Part shown: positions 44,696 to 54,389 of the stretch, in pieces
Layout: the number at the start of each line of letters is the position of its first letter
How positions within the stretch are numbered: position 1 is the stretch's first letter
From: Nemertoderma westbladi
Taxonomy: Eukaryota; Xenacoelomorpha; Nemertodermatida; Nemertodermatidae
DNA length: 54,389 nt
Assembly (NCBI GenBank): GCA_032718475.1
Contig: JAUCBJ010005792.1
Span: forward strand, 22,501-76,889
Reading direction: 5' to 3'
Made by a program: the position numbers and the translations under genes
The notes under the pieces: model-generated
Told to the model about the DNA's origin: nothing
The model's input: the letters and a program-made list of their open reading frames with translations, nothing else
Database searches by the model: none

Positions 44696-45286
44696 GTTAG
44701 TACCGGCAGCAGTAACAGTATAGTATACAGCAGCAGTAGTAACGGTAGCCTATACAATGTAATTAAATTTATTTCATGGACCAAAGAACAAAGAAATCGA
44801 CCTAATATTCTTAATAAACTGAGGAAGTTTTATATTTTATTGTACAGGAGGATATTTTAATGTTAAGCGGTTCAATCGCCATAATCCAAATTGTATTTGA
44901 TTAATCAATTTATGTGTCGTGTTTATTTGTTTGTTTACTTGTTTGTTTACTTGGTTGTTTACAATTATCGATATGATCCGCCTTCTGTATTGCAGCTGCA
45001 CAATGAGATGCTATGTCAGCTTTACAAAAACATTTGTGCCACCACCATGCAATCTACAATGGCTTGCTGTGATGCAGCATGCATTAAGAATGCTATGCTG
45101 GCTTATCAACAAAATTTCGCCACATATCCTCCGTGACTTTCGCCGGACCATCCGCATCTTCAAAAGCAGTCAGTGTCATAAGAAGATGCGTCTCAAGAAA
45201 GTCATGGGCTGTCCACCATGCTTATTTTCTATATTTATTATCGGTACTAATAAAACTAATCTAATAACTAAATACTACTACTACTA

Positions 45287-45936
45287 GGTCGAGCGAACTC
45301 GGACAGTGGAAATGAGATCCTTCCAGGCTTCCCGATTCTCCATAGTTGTCGCAATTTCGTTTCTCCCAAGTTCAGTATCCCTTTCAAGGGATCTATATAT
45401 GTTATGGCAGGTCGTCCACGATTACGCTTTCCATGAGTTGGTTGCCAGAGAAGTAGATCTGGTATGACCTCGTCTTTACTTCGCCAGCAGTGCCCACTGA
45501 ATCTTAATCTGCGTTCACGGAGGGTGGTTGATACAGGTGGTATTGTACCATAAAGCTCGGCGTTTGTCATGTGTTGTCTCCAGCTGATGTTTAGGGCTGC
45601 CCTTAGTAGTCTTGTGTAGCAACCATCAATTCGTTGTTCAAGTGATTTAGTCAGTGTCCAGGTCTCACTGCCGTATAAAAATACACTTTCCACTGTGGCT
45701 CGAAAGAACTTAGTCTTCAGGTGCCTGGAGAGATCTGATTTCCAGATGGTATCCATTTTTGATAGAGCTACCCAAGCCTTTGCTTTCCTAACTTCTATGT
45801 CCTTTTTGCTACTCTCTATCCATGATCCAAGGTACTGGAAGTCATCGACCTTCCTTAGTTGATTATTATCAATGGTTGTCAAGTTTCCATCAACATTAAA
45901 GGTCATGAATTCGGTCTTGGTAGCATTTTTATGCAT
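45287..45936 (-). pseudogene. RTE-like LINE, C-terminal part of ORF2
   Basis: Continues RT after the frame break: KNATKTEFMTFN, DDFQYLGSWI, KFFRATVESVFLYGSETWTL, then RLRFSGHCWRSKDEVIPDLL and HGKRNRGRPAITYIDPL. Its layout parallels the 29.3-30.3-kb fragment, but the sequences differ enough to be different families of one clade. Confidence 0.85.
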
Positions 45937-47459
45937 CCAACCTCCTTAGCAGCCCTCTCCACTTTATTTAGTAGAAGCTGTGCATCTGCTAGCGTATTAG
46001 AGAGCAGGGCGATGTCATCCGCAAAGTCGGTGTCTGTGACTGTAGTTGCCGGATATCTACTACTTCTGCGTTCTTGAAGTGTGAATCCCAGATCTTCACC
46101 CTTTGTGGCCGTCCTCATTGCGTAATCCAGCACAATTACAAATAGTAATGGTGCTAATGTGTCACCTTGCAGTACGCCAGCCAGGATTGAGAAAAACTCA
46201 GTTTCACCATCTGGTGAGAGTACCTGCGCTTCTGTGTCACAATATAACAATCCAATGCCAGCAACAATTACTTCTGGTATTCCATAAGCTCTTAGGATTT
46301 CAAGCATTTTACCTCTATGGATGGAGTCGAATGCCTTCTTGAAGTCCACAAAAGTCATGACTGCGGGGAGATTCTTTGACTTAATTCCTTCAATCAGTCT
46401 CCGTAGTGCAAGTATCTGAGCTATTGTTGATCTACTTGGTCGAAATCCGTTTTGGCTCTTACGCAGTAGTTTCTCTATGTGAGGCCTAATCCTATATAGA
46501 ATCATTTTATTGTATATTTTGGCAGCTACCACAAGCAGACAGATCCCACGATAGTTTGTTGGTATGCCGAGGTCTCCTTTCTTGGGGAGAGGCTTTAGTT
46601 GACCTTTAGTCCAAATTGGTGGTGGCTTTTCCCCTTTTAACATCCGGTTGCAAACATTCAATAATGGTCTATTTAGCACTCCGGTTTTCCATACCTCCGC
46701 TGGGATTTCATCTAATCCACTCGCTTTATTATTGGACATGCTTTTAATGCTTCTTTGGAGTTCGGCAGGTGTGAAGTCCCCTGTTTCTATAGGTAGTGTC
46801 TTGTCATATATTTTCCTTGTGGGGCTGACCTCGATGTTTGGTGGCTGCCCAAGCAAGTTGCTGAAGTGATTTTTCCACTTCCCAACACGTTCTTCAGGAC
46901 TATCGGCTTTGAGGCGCCCCTTTGCACAACTTTTCCGACCAGATACCTCATTTACAGTTTGCCAGGTAAGTCTTGATTGTTGCTGTATGTGAGCAGTTGT
47001 AATTGCTTCAGTTTTATCCTGTATGTACTTTTCCTGGCTGATGTTGTAGGCCAATTTAAGATCGTCCTTAGCTTTCTCAACCTTGTTAATGTTTTCGGTT
47101 GTTGGTTGTTCGGTTTTAACTTTGTAGGCTATCTTAAGATCTTCTCTCTTACAAGTAACCTCAGAGTTTTGCCATGGCACATACTGTTTTCGTTTAGGTT
47201 TCTGGGGGATATGCCTCTTAGCTGATTCCTTGTGGGCTGTTATTATATTCTGGTATATTGAATCGGTGGATTGGTCTTCATCCATTGACTGAAGTGCTTC
47301 AAAGCGGTTTTGAACTTCTACTGTATAAGCATCCTTTACAGCATTGTCAGTTCTGAGTTTCTCCCAGTCATAGTTGATTTGCTTGCTTGTCCTGGGTTTG
47401 CTGGCTCTCAAACTGAGTCTGATCTCTGCAGTCACAATTCTGTGGTCCATCAGTTCCAT
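45903..47459 (-). pseudogene. RTE-like LINE, reverse transcriptase part of ORF2
   Basis: 518-codon frame. After a connector rich in Lys it shows the fingers and palm of RT: SNNKASGLDEIPAEVW, PKKGDLGIPTNYRGI, QNGFRPSRSTIAQILALRRL, MTFVDFKKAFDSIHR (catalytic Asp), AGVLQGDTLAPLLF, and TDFADDIALLSNT (FADD box). It breaks near 45920 by a one-base shift. All catalytic residues are present; the frame breaks alone prevent a full-length product. Confidence 0.9.
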
Positions 47460-48234
47460 TAGGGTATTGAAAGGTCCATAGCTTCCCCTTACTCTTTTCG
47501 AATGTGTTGTTTGTTGGTATCAATTCACATTCTTCCATTAGGTCTAAAAGTAAGTACCCATTTCTGTTAGAACTGGTGTTATAGGTGTAACCCTTGATGT
47601 CTTCTGGGCCAATTTGCGCATTCAGGTCACCAGCAATGACTTTAACATTGTGTTTCGGGATGTCCTTAATAAGTCCAGTCAGTTCTTCATAAAACTTGAC
47701 TGCTTGTTCTGGCTCTGATGCATTGGTTGGACTGTAGCAACATATAACTGTTGTCTTGGGATTCCCCTCAAATGTTGCGACCATAACCCTGGAATTTATA
47801 GATTCGATGTTGTTTAGGGTCTTAAGTGCAAATGGGCTTAGCAGAATTCCTACTCCACCGATTGATGCATTGGCCGAGTTTCTTACTGCTGAGCTTGTTA
47901 CTAACGTCCATCCATTTCCAATGTCATTGTACTTCATGGCAGTGTCTTCATGACAAATCCGATGTTCTTGGATGCAGATGATGTCGATGTTATATTCCAT
48001 TGCCAGAGCGACCATGTCACCCTGTTTGCTCTGTGCTTTCAGCGTGCGTGCGTTCATTGTAGCAATCTTTAGTGTCTTTTTACATTTCAACAGGTTGGTT
48101 CTTCTTTCTTCTCTGTCTTCTGTTCCAGTAGCCAATTTATCGACCCCAGCCTGGTGTACCACTGAGGGACGCGGTCCTTGTTGACCCGGGCGACGACCGA
48201 GCCGGTATTTCTCCTGGAGGGTTCTCATACTCAT
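47368..48234 (-). pseudogene. RTE-like LINE, endonuclease part of ORF2
   Basis: Frame of 288 codons starting MSMRTLQEKYRLGRR. APE-type endonuclease motifs appear in order: TMNARTLKAQ, CIQEHRIC (catalytic Glu), VICCYSPTNA and VIAGDLNAQIG. Near 47440 the frame shifts into the RT frame that begins with MELMDHRIVTAEIRLSLR, carrying the DH of the last endonuclease motif. The enzyme would nick target DNA to prime reverse transcription. Confidence 0.85.
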
Positions 48235-49276
48235 ATCTTTCAGTTGCGGGAGTAAACCGCTTGTGGTCGCAACTCCTACAAGCGTCTTCGCAGTAGGTCG
48301 CCGTTGCTTGATTACCTTCCGCCGACCTTGTCAGCATGTCTAGCCGTTGGTTCATTACCTTCCGCCTATCCATGGCCTACAGCCCTGCTGCCGACTGTAG
48401 GGGTCCATTTGTTACACCCTGAACCAAGTGTGCCTCCTGGGTTAGGTTACCTAACACTGGTAGAGGAGCATCCAGTATAGACAGGGCGGGGCTTGTATCA
48501 TCACTAATGCAGATGCGTATCAAGCCTTTGCCTTCAATGGTGCCCTAGGCGCTATAGCCCTCAATGACTTATTTAGTTGACGGGGCTGAACCAACCCACT
48601 CTTGATCAACTAAATAATGAATAGGCTATGCTTATCGGGCCTGCCCTACTGGGCTGACAGCTACAGGTAGTACCACATTACTGCCATAGTGGTAGCAGGA
48701 TCTGGGGACCTGACCTGACCTGACCTAATAACTAAATAAACAGGTGTTTTGTTTCATCACTAGCTTAGTAACCCCCAATCATCACTCACCCCTCCTGTAG
48801 CGCTGTAGGTCAGTTTCCTACAAGCTTTGCTTTCCGACTGACCTTCATTACCATACACCCAAATAACACGTCTGCGCTATTTAAAATATGTGCTTTATTA
48901 TGTATTTTGTATTTGGGTGCTGTGTCTTATTTTTGAATTAAATTTTCGTTCAACATACGGTATTCATTCCATGAGGCTGCCAAAGCACAAGATTGCGCAC
49001 AGGCTGGTCCTCACAATGTCCTGCAAAGCGGAGGCGACTTTGTTCTAGTGTCAAGCTTGGGGGAACCAATGAGAAACCTCCAATGTTATATAAGGTCTGG
49101 TTGCGAAGATTGTGCATTGTACTTGACCTGTGAACCCGGCGTTTACAATTATACTGTTGTCATTAAATCACCAGGCAATAATTACAGTATAGTCATGCTA
49201 ATGGTCTGTTAGTTATTATATTTGTAGTTAATGATGTCTCTATTTTTTTTTAGTATGTTGATGTGTTATATTTTAG

Positions 49277-49423
49277 TGTACAACTGAGAGCGCAGTAACA
49301 GACCCGCAGTTTGTCATGCAAAATATACGCCAATTCGTTGTTGGAATGGCCAATTATATACCACGACAGCGAACGGGTGAATTAACCGTAGTCATGCACA
49401 ATCTACAATCCCAATGGAACAAG
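49277..49423 (+). CDS. RIN-like gene, exon 5 (RIN homology region)
   Basis: Acceptor TTATATTTTAG at 49276, donor AACAAG|GTTGGT at 49424, 49 codons, phase 0 at both ends. The protein reads CTTESAVTDPQFVMQNIRQF then VVGMANYIPRQRTGEL. The pair FIQ|CTTES across the junction with exon 4 and IRQFVVGMANYI match the pattern of the RIN homology domain (IRQFMTGVKNYL-like in vertebrate RINs). There is no stop and codon use is coding-like. Confidence 0.85.
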
Positions 49424-49529
49424 GTTGGTCTTTAGTAGGCGAAGTTTTATCATATAATATCTTTTTATTTTAGCTGTAAGTTATTTTAGTTTTACTTTAT
49501 ATTATTAACCTCGTTGACTCAATAACTGG

Positions 49530-49680
49530 ACCAGGGCAGCAGCATGATCTGGTGGAGACAATCCTGGGTTTCCATTCGTTTAGGAGGCCCTGGTTCGATT
49601 CCTATAAAGGCAGCAATCTATAGGCGCTGCACTTTAAATGCTGCGGACTAAAGTAAACTTTCCTCCTTGACTGTTCGATA
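49530..49680 (+). repeat. tRNA-like leader of the intron 5 array
   Basis: Diverged copy of 4990-5160 of the fold-back element. It holds a B box GGTTCGATTCC at 49592-49602 and the shared text GCACTTTAAATGCTGCGGAC, then GTTCGATAAATGGGAATCA. Shows that this array comes from one arm of the same element family. Confidence 0.65.
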
Positions 49681-50880
49681 AATGGGAATCAAGGCAACTT
49701 GGGAAACATAGTGGAAGGGATTACTGTGGAAGATTACACACGGTGGTGAACAGGCATTCCTTTAGGAAACAGAGTGGAAGGGTTTATTGTGGAAGATCAT
49801 CCATGGTGGTGAACAGGCATTCCTTTAGGAAACAGAGTGGAAGGGTTTACTGTGGAAGATCACCCATGGTGGTGAACAGGCATTCCTTTAGGAAACAGAG
49901 TGGAAGGGTTTACTGTGGAAGATCACCCATGGTGGTGAACAGGCATTCCTTTAGGAAACAGAGTGGAAGAGTTTACTATGGAAAATTACCCATGGTGGTG
50001 AACAGGCATTTATTTAGGAAACAGTGGAAGGGTTTAATGTGGAAGATCACCATGGTGGTGAACAGACATTTCTTTAGGAACAGAATGGAAGGGTTTGCTG
50101 TGGAAGATCACCCATGGTGGTGAACAGGCATTCCTTTAGGAAACAGAGTGGAAGAGTTTACTGTGGAAGATCACCCATGGTGGTGAACAGGCATTCCTTT
50201 AGGAAACAGAGTGGAAGAGTTTACTATGGAAAATTACCCATGGTGGTGAACAGGCATTCCTTTAGCAAACAGAGTGGAAGGGTTTACTGTGGAAGATCAC
50301 CCATGGTGGTGAACAGGCATTCCTTTAGGAAACAGAGTGGAAGAGTTTACTATGGAAAATTACCCATGGTGGTGAACAGGCATTCCTTTAGCAAACAGAG
50401 TGGAAGGGTTTACTGTGGAAAATTACCCATGGTGGTGAACAGGCTTTTATTTAGGAAACAGTGGAAGGGTTTAATGTGGAAGATCACCATGGTGGTGAAC
50501 AGACATTTCTTTAGGAACAGAGTGGATGGGTTTACTGTGAAAGATCACATTTGGTGATGAACAGGCATTTCTTTAGGAAACAGAGTGGAAACGTTTACTG
50601 TAGAAGATCACCCATGGTGGTGAACAGGCATTCCTTTAGGAAACAGAGTGGAAGAGTTTACTATGGAAAATTACCCATGGTGGTGAACATGCATTTATTT
50701 AGGAAACAGTGGAAGGGTTTAATGTGGAAGATCACCATGGTGGTGAACAGACATTTCTTTAGGAACAGAGTGGATGGGTTTACTGTGAAAGATCACCTTT
50801 GGTGATGAACAGGCATTTCTTTAGGAAACAGAGTGGAAACGTTTACTGTAGAAGATCACCCATGGTGGTGAACAGGCATA
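49680..50880. repeat. 63-bp minisatellite in intron 5, about 19 copies
   Basis: Same unit as at 5.2-6.4 and 7.2-7.9 kb (CAGGCATTCCTTTAGGAAAC...). A higher-order pattern appears from 49975 on: units with AAAATTACCC, units with a shortened CATTTATTTAGGAAACAGTG and units with GATGGGTTTACTGTGAAAG recur in the same order. Open frames (MVVNRHSFRKQSGRVYCGRS) are repeat artefacts. Confidence 0.95.
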
Positions 50881-51102
50881 TTCCTTGGCTTAAAGAGCCT
50901 AAAAGATTATCCCATTTGTAACTAAAATCGTATTTTAAACAAGAGCCATTAATACATGAAACCGTTCTAATAAAAGTAATTTATATCTTTTCGCTTGGTA
51001 ATATAAGTGCCTAAATATTCGGTTTTAAAGGTGGACCCAAATCATAAAAGTCTATTATATTGCCTTCTTCGGGTGTAAAATATACCAACCTTTGATTTAT
51101 AG

Positions 51103-51288
51103 TCTAAACACAAGGACGCATCAAACGTATGTCAAGTTGTTGAAGATTGCCTGCTGTCTGTTGTCCTTGTGAAGTTGCACAGCCATATATACCGACTACT
51201 ACTCAAACAGTACAGTTCTGATCTCCAACAAATTCGAGAAAACATTATCTACGCAACGGAATTTACGGCGTCTCAAATGGGAGTTAGT
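51103..51288 (+). CDS. RIN-like gene, exon 6 (RIN homology/VPS9 boundary)
   Basis: 62 codons, phase 0 at both ends, donor TTAGT|GTGAGT. Reads SKHKDASNVCQVVEDCLLSV, then VLVKLHSHIYRLLLKQYSSD and LQQIRENIIYATEFTASQMG. The pattern (C-L-x3-VL-x-K-L-H-x-HIY, then L-Q-Q-I-R-E-N and the following MGV) matches the helical segment leading into VPS9 in RIN proteins. By exon sum this starts near residue 634, in good agreement with the position of VPS9 in vertebrate RINs of about 800-900 residues. Confidence 0.85.
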
Positions 51289-51394
51289 GTGAGTCCCTAA
51301 TGCATTTCACTCTGTCTTTAATAATATTGTTTCTTAATTCAGGTTTCTGCTTATACTTATTGTTGAAATAATTATTTTTTTATTAATGTTACAG
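51289..51394 (+). other. RIN-like gene, intron 6 (106 bp)
   Basis: Short intron with GTGAGT donor and TATTAATGTTACAG acceptor; no repeat inserted. Confidence 0.8.
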
Positions 51395-51536
51395 ATACCG
51401 CCAACACCTCAACAAATGCTCACCATCAGTCACATACTCAATGGAATACCCAAAGCGTACAACCCGAATAAGAAACGAGATCAATTATTGAGACTCGTTG
51501 AACATATGGTTGGAAATTACTGCATGGGAGCTGATG
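51395..51536 (+). CDS. RIN-like gene, exon 7 (VPS9 domain, gene continues beyond window)
   Basis: 47 codons plus one base, entry phase 0, exit phase 1. Reads IPPTPQQMLTISHILNGIPK, AYNPNKKRDQLLRLVEHMVG and NYCMGAD, with the next codon split (G|). VPS9 domains have a ...KK...LL... helix and then the conserved GADDFLP-type loop that holds the catalytic Asp; here the exon stops just before the second D. VPS9 domains exchange GDP for GTP on Rab5-family GTPases at early endosomes. The rest of the domain must lie right of the window. The donor GATG|GTACGTG is the seed of the array that follows. Confidence 0.85.
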
Positions 51537-54389
51537 GTACGTGTTTATTAGTACAATGATATTTGGAGCTGATGGTACATGTTTATTAGTACATTGTTAT
51601 TTGAGCTGATGGTACGTGTTTATTAGTACATTGTTATTTGGAGCTGATGGTACGTGTTTATTAGTACATGATATTTGGAGCTGATGGTACGTGTTTATTA
51701 ATACATGATATTTGGAGCTGATGGTACGTGTTTATTAATACATGATATTCAGAGCTGATGGTACGTGTTTATTAATACATGATATTTGGAGCTGATGGTA
51801 CGTGTTTATTAATACATGATATTTAGAGCTGATGGTACGTGTTTATTAATACATGATATTTGGAGCTGATGGTACGTGTTTATTAATACATGATATTTGG
51901 AGCTGATGGTACGTGTTTATTAATACATGATATTTAGAGCTGATGGTACGTGTTTATTAATACATGATATTTGGAGCTGATGGTACGTGTTTATTAATAC
52001 ATGATATTTGGAGCTGATGTTACGTGTTTATTAATACATGATATTTAGAGCTGATGGTACGTGTTTATTAATACATGATATTTGGAGCTGATGGTACGTG
52101 TTTATTAATACATGATATTTGGAGCTGATGGTACGTGTTCATTAATACATGATATTTGGAGCTGATGGTACGTGTTTATTAATACATGATATTTGGAGCT
52201 GATGGTACGTGTTTATTAATACATGATATTTGGAGCTGATGGTACGTGTTTATTAATACATGATATTTAGAGCTGATGGTACGTGTTTATTAATACATGA
52301 TATTTGGAGCTGATGGTACGTGTTTATTAATACATGATATTTGGAGCTGATGGTACGTGTTTATTAATACATGATATTTGGAGCTGATGGTACGTGTTTA
52401 TTAATACATGATATTTGGAGCTGATGGTACGTGTTTATTAATACATGATATTTAGAGCTGATGGTACGTGTTTATTAATACATGATATTTGGAGCTGATG
52501 GTACGTGTTTATTAATACATGATATTTGGAGCTGATGGTACGTGTTTATTAATACATGATATTTAGAGCTGATGGTACGTGTTTATTAATACATGATATT
52601 TGGAGCTGATGGTACGTGTTTATTAATACATGATATTTGGAGCTGATGGTACGTGTTTATTAATACATGATATTTAGAGCTGATGGTACGTGTTTATTAA
52701 TACATGATATTTGGAGCTGATGGTACGTGTTTATTAATACATGATATTTGGAGCTGATGGTATGTGTTTATTAATACATGATATTTGGAGCTGATGGTAC
52801 GTGTTTATTAATACATGATATTTGGAGCTGATGGTACGTGTTTATTAATACATGATATTTGGAGCTGATGGTACGTGTTTATTAATACATGATATTTAGA
52901 GCTGATGGTACGTGTTTATTAATACATGATATTTGGAGCTGATGGTACGTGTTTATTAATACATGATATTTGGAGCTGATGGTACGTGTTTATTAATACA
53001 TGATATTTGGAGCTGATGGAACGTGTTTATTAATACATGATATTTGGAGCTGATGGTACGTGTTTATTAATACATGATATTTGGAGCTGATGGTACGTGT
53101 TTATTAATACATGATATTTGGAGCTGATGGTACGTGTTTATTAATACATGATATTTGGAGCTGATGGTACGTGTTTATTAATACATGATATTTAGAGCTG
53201 ATGGTACGTGTTTATTAATACATGATATTTGGAGCTGATGGTACGTGTTTATTAATACATGATATTTGGAGCTGATGGTGCGTGTTTATTAATACATGAT
53301 ATTTGGAGCTGATGGTACGTATTTATTAATACATGATATTTGGAGCTGATGGTACGTGTTTATTAATACATGATATTTGGAACTGATGGTACGTGTTTAT
53401 TAATACATGATATTTGGAGCTGATGGTGCGTGTTTATTAATACATGATATTTGGAGCTGATGGTACGTGTTTATTAATACATGATATTTGGAGCTGATGG
53501 TACGTGTTTATTAATACATGATATTTGGAGCTGATGGTACGTGTTTATTAATACATGATATTTGGAGCTGATGGTACGTGTTTATTAATACATGATATTT
53601 GGAGCTGATGGTACGTGTTTATTAATACATGATATTTAGAGCTGATGGTACGTGTTTATTAATACATGATATTTGGAGCTGATGGTACGTGTTTATTAAT
53701 ACATGATATTTGGAGCTGATGGTACGTGTTTATTAATACATGATATTTGGAGCTGATGGTACGTGTTTATTAATACATGATATTTGGAGCTGATGGTACG
53801 TGTTTATTAATACATGATATTTGGAGCTGATGGTACGTGTTTATTAATACATGATATTTGGAGCTGATGGTACGTGTTTATTAATACATGATATTTGGAG
53901 CTGATGGTACGTGTTTATTAATACATGATATTTAGAGCTGATGGTACGTGTTTATTAATACATGATATTTGGAGCTGATGGTACGTGTTTATTAATACAT
54001 GATATTTGGAGCTGATGGTACGTGTTTATTAATACATGATATTTGGAGCTGATGGTACGTGTTTATTAATACATGATATTTGGAGCTGATGGTACGTGTT
54101 TATTAATACATGATATTTGGAGCTGATGGCACATGTTTATTAATACATGATATTTAGAGCTGATGGTACGTGTTTATTAATACATGATATTTGGAGCTGA
54201 TGGTACGTGTTTATTAATACATGATATTTGGAGCTGATGGTACGTGTTTATTAATACATGATATTTGGAGCTGATGGTACGTGTTTATTAATACATGATA
54301 TTTGGAGCTGATGGTACGTGTTTATTAATACATGATATTTGGAGCTGATGGTACGTGTTTATTAATACATGATATTTAGAGCTGATGGT
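51527..54389 (+). repeat. 37-bp minisatellite made of the exon 7 splice donor, ~77 copies
   Basis: The unit is GGAGCTGATGGTACGTGTTT followed by ATTAATACATGATATTT (37 bp). The first copy is the real exon-intron boundary: its first 10 nt are the last 10 nt of exon 7, the next bases are the 5' splice site. The first four copies differ (ATTAGTACA, 37-38 bp), the rest are nearly identical. An A variant (AGAGCTGATG) occurs near 51825, 51936, 52047, 52269, 52454, 52565, 52676, 52898, 53194, 53638, 53934, 54156 and 54378, always a multiple of 37 apart and often 111 (three units). The array runs off the window. Confidence 0.95.

Larger units (their letters stand above)
45275..48724 (-). mobile_element. 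Near-complete RTE-like LINE with 14-bp target duplication
   Basis: 3.45 kb, minus strand. The target duplication CTAATAACTAAATA flanks it at 45261-45274 and 48725-48738. The 3' end is a (TAG)n tail (45275-45286 as CTA repeats on the plus strand). The 5' end is GTCAGGTCAGGTCAGG-like. It encodes endonuclease and RT with only two frame breaks, so it is relatively young. It sits in other inserted DNA (45227-45260 and 48739-48961) that interrupts the older LINE relic. Confidence 0.85.
45065..49143 (-). mobile_element. LINE relic in two pieces (45065-45226 and 48962-49143)
   Basis: The left piece is the reverse complement of sequence like 30125-30285 and the right piece of sequence like 29930-30110, both from the plus-strand LINE at 29.3-30.3 kb. 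The two pieces are adjacent in that LINE, so about 3.7 kb was inserted between them, at GCTTATT on the left and GGTATTC on the right. It is a 3'-end fragment of the same family, long dead. Confidence 0.8.
44696..49276 (+). other. RIN-like gene, intron 4 (nested LINEs)
   Basis: 4.6 kb filled with a LINE relic that is itself interrupted, and a complete RTE-like LINE in the interruption. At 44696-45064 there are GTTTGTTTACTT repeats and a tempting acceptor at 44995, but no exon is needed there: exon 4 joins exon 5 in phase and in protein sense. Confidence 0.7.
49424..51102 (+). other. RIN-like gene, intron 5
   Basis: Contains the third 63-bp array (about 49680-50880) with its tRNA-like leader. 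The last 220 bp are AT-rich and end with the acceptor TTTGATTTATAG. Confidence 0.75.

Noticed and set aside
44996-45136. Possible exon after the acceptor TTCTGTATTGCAG (LHNEMLCQLYKNI...)
   Set aside because: Its second half is the reverse complement of a LINE 3' end, it has no donor, and exons 4 and 5 join in phase and in RIN-like sense without it.

Overview
The window is animal nuclear DNA: AT-rich, with spliced exons, non-LTR and LTR retrotransposons, fold-back elements and many minisatellites. The frequent palindromic words TAGGCCTA and TACCGGTA, the long G/C homopolymers, the TU-like fold-back element and the retrotransposon types suggest a marine invertebrate deuterostome, most likely an echinoderm. 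That placement is inference.

The backbone is one plus-strand gene, assembled here from seven phase-compatible exons: 9885-10336, 32865-33840, 33996-34138, 44515-44695, 49277-49423, 51103-51288 and 51395-51536. It runs off the right edge. The exons total 2227 nt (742 codons plus one base). Exons 4-7 read as the RIN homology region followed by the start of a VPS9 domain, so the gene is called a RIN-like (Ras and Rab interactor) Rab5-type guanine nucleotide exchange factor. Exons 1-3 supply a long, mostly disordered N-terminus with a heptad-repeat tract. A second, single-exon gene at 21694-22092, nested in intron 1, looks like an NDUFA4-family (cytochrome c oxidase-associated) small mitochondrial protein.

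Nearly everything else is repeat. The left 9.8 kb holds a perfect 33-bp array (1.06-1.59 kb), a palindromic 21-bp array (2.3-2.57 kb) and a 5-kb fold-back element (3.6-8.6 kb) built from 17-bp and 63-bp tandem repeats. Intron 1 (22.5 kb) holds LINE relics, a CR1/L2-like LINE split by a Ty3/gypsy deletion derivative (GGTC target duplication), a 27-bp array, fold-back MITEs, an RTE-like LINE relic and perfect hairpins. Intron 3 holds a young BEL/Pao-type element with three LTRs (AATAT target duplication). Intron 4 holds LINEs nested in each other, the youngest with a 14-bp target duplication. Intron 5 holds another 63-bp array. Intron 7 starts as a 37-bp array of about 77 copies that runs to the end of the window.

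The most unusual observation is that last array. Its unit consists of the final 10 nt of the VPS9 exon, its 5' splice site and 27 nt of intron. The gene therefore carries dozens of tandem decoy splice donors directly after the authentic one. Other points of note are the three-LTR BEL element whose pol has protease but no visible RT or integrase, and the fold-back element with tRNA-like promoter boxes.
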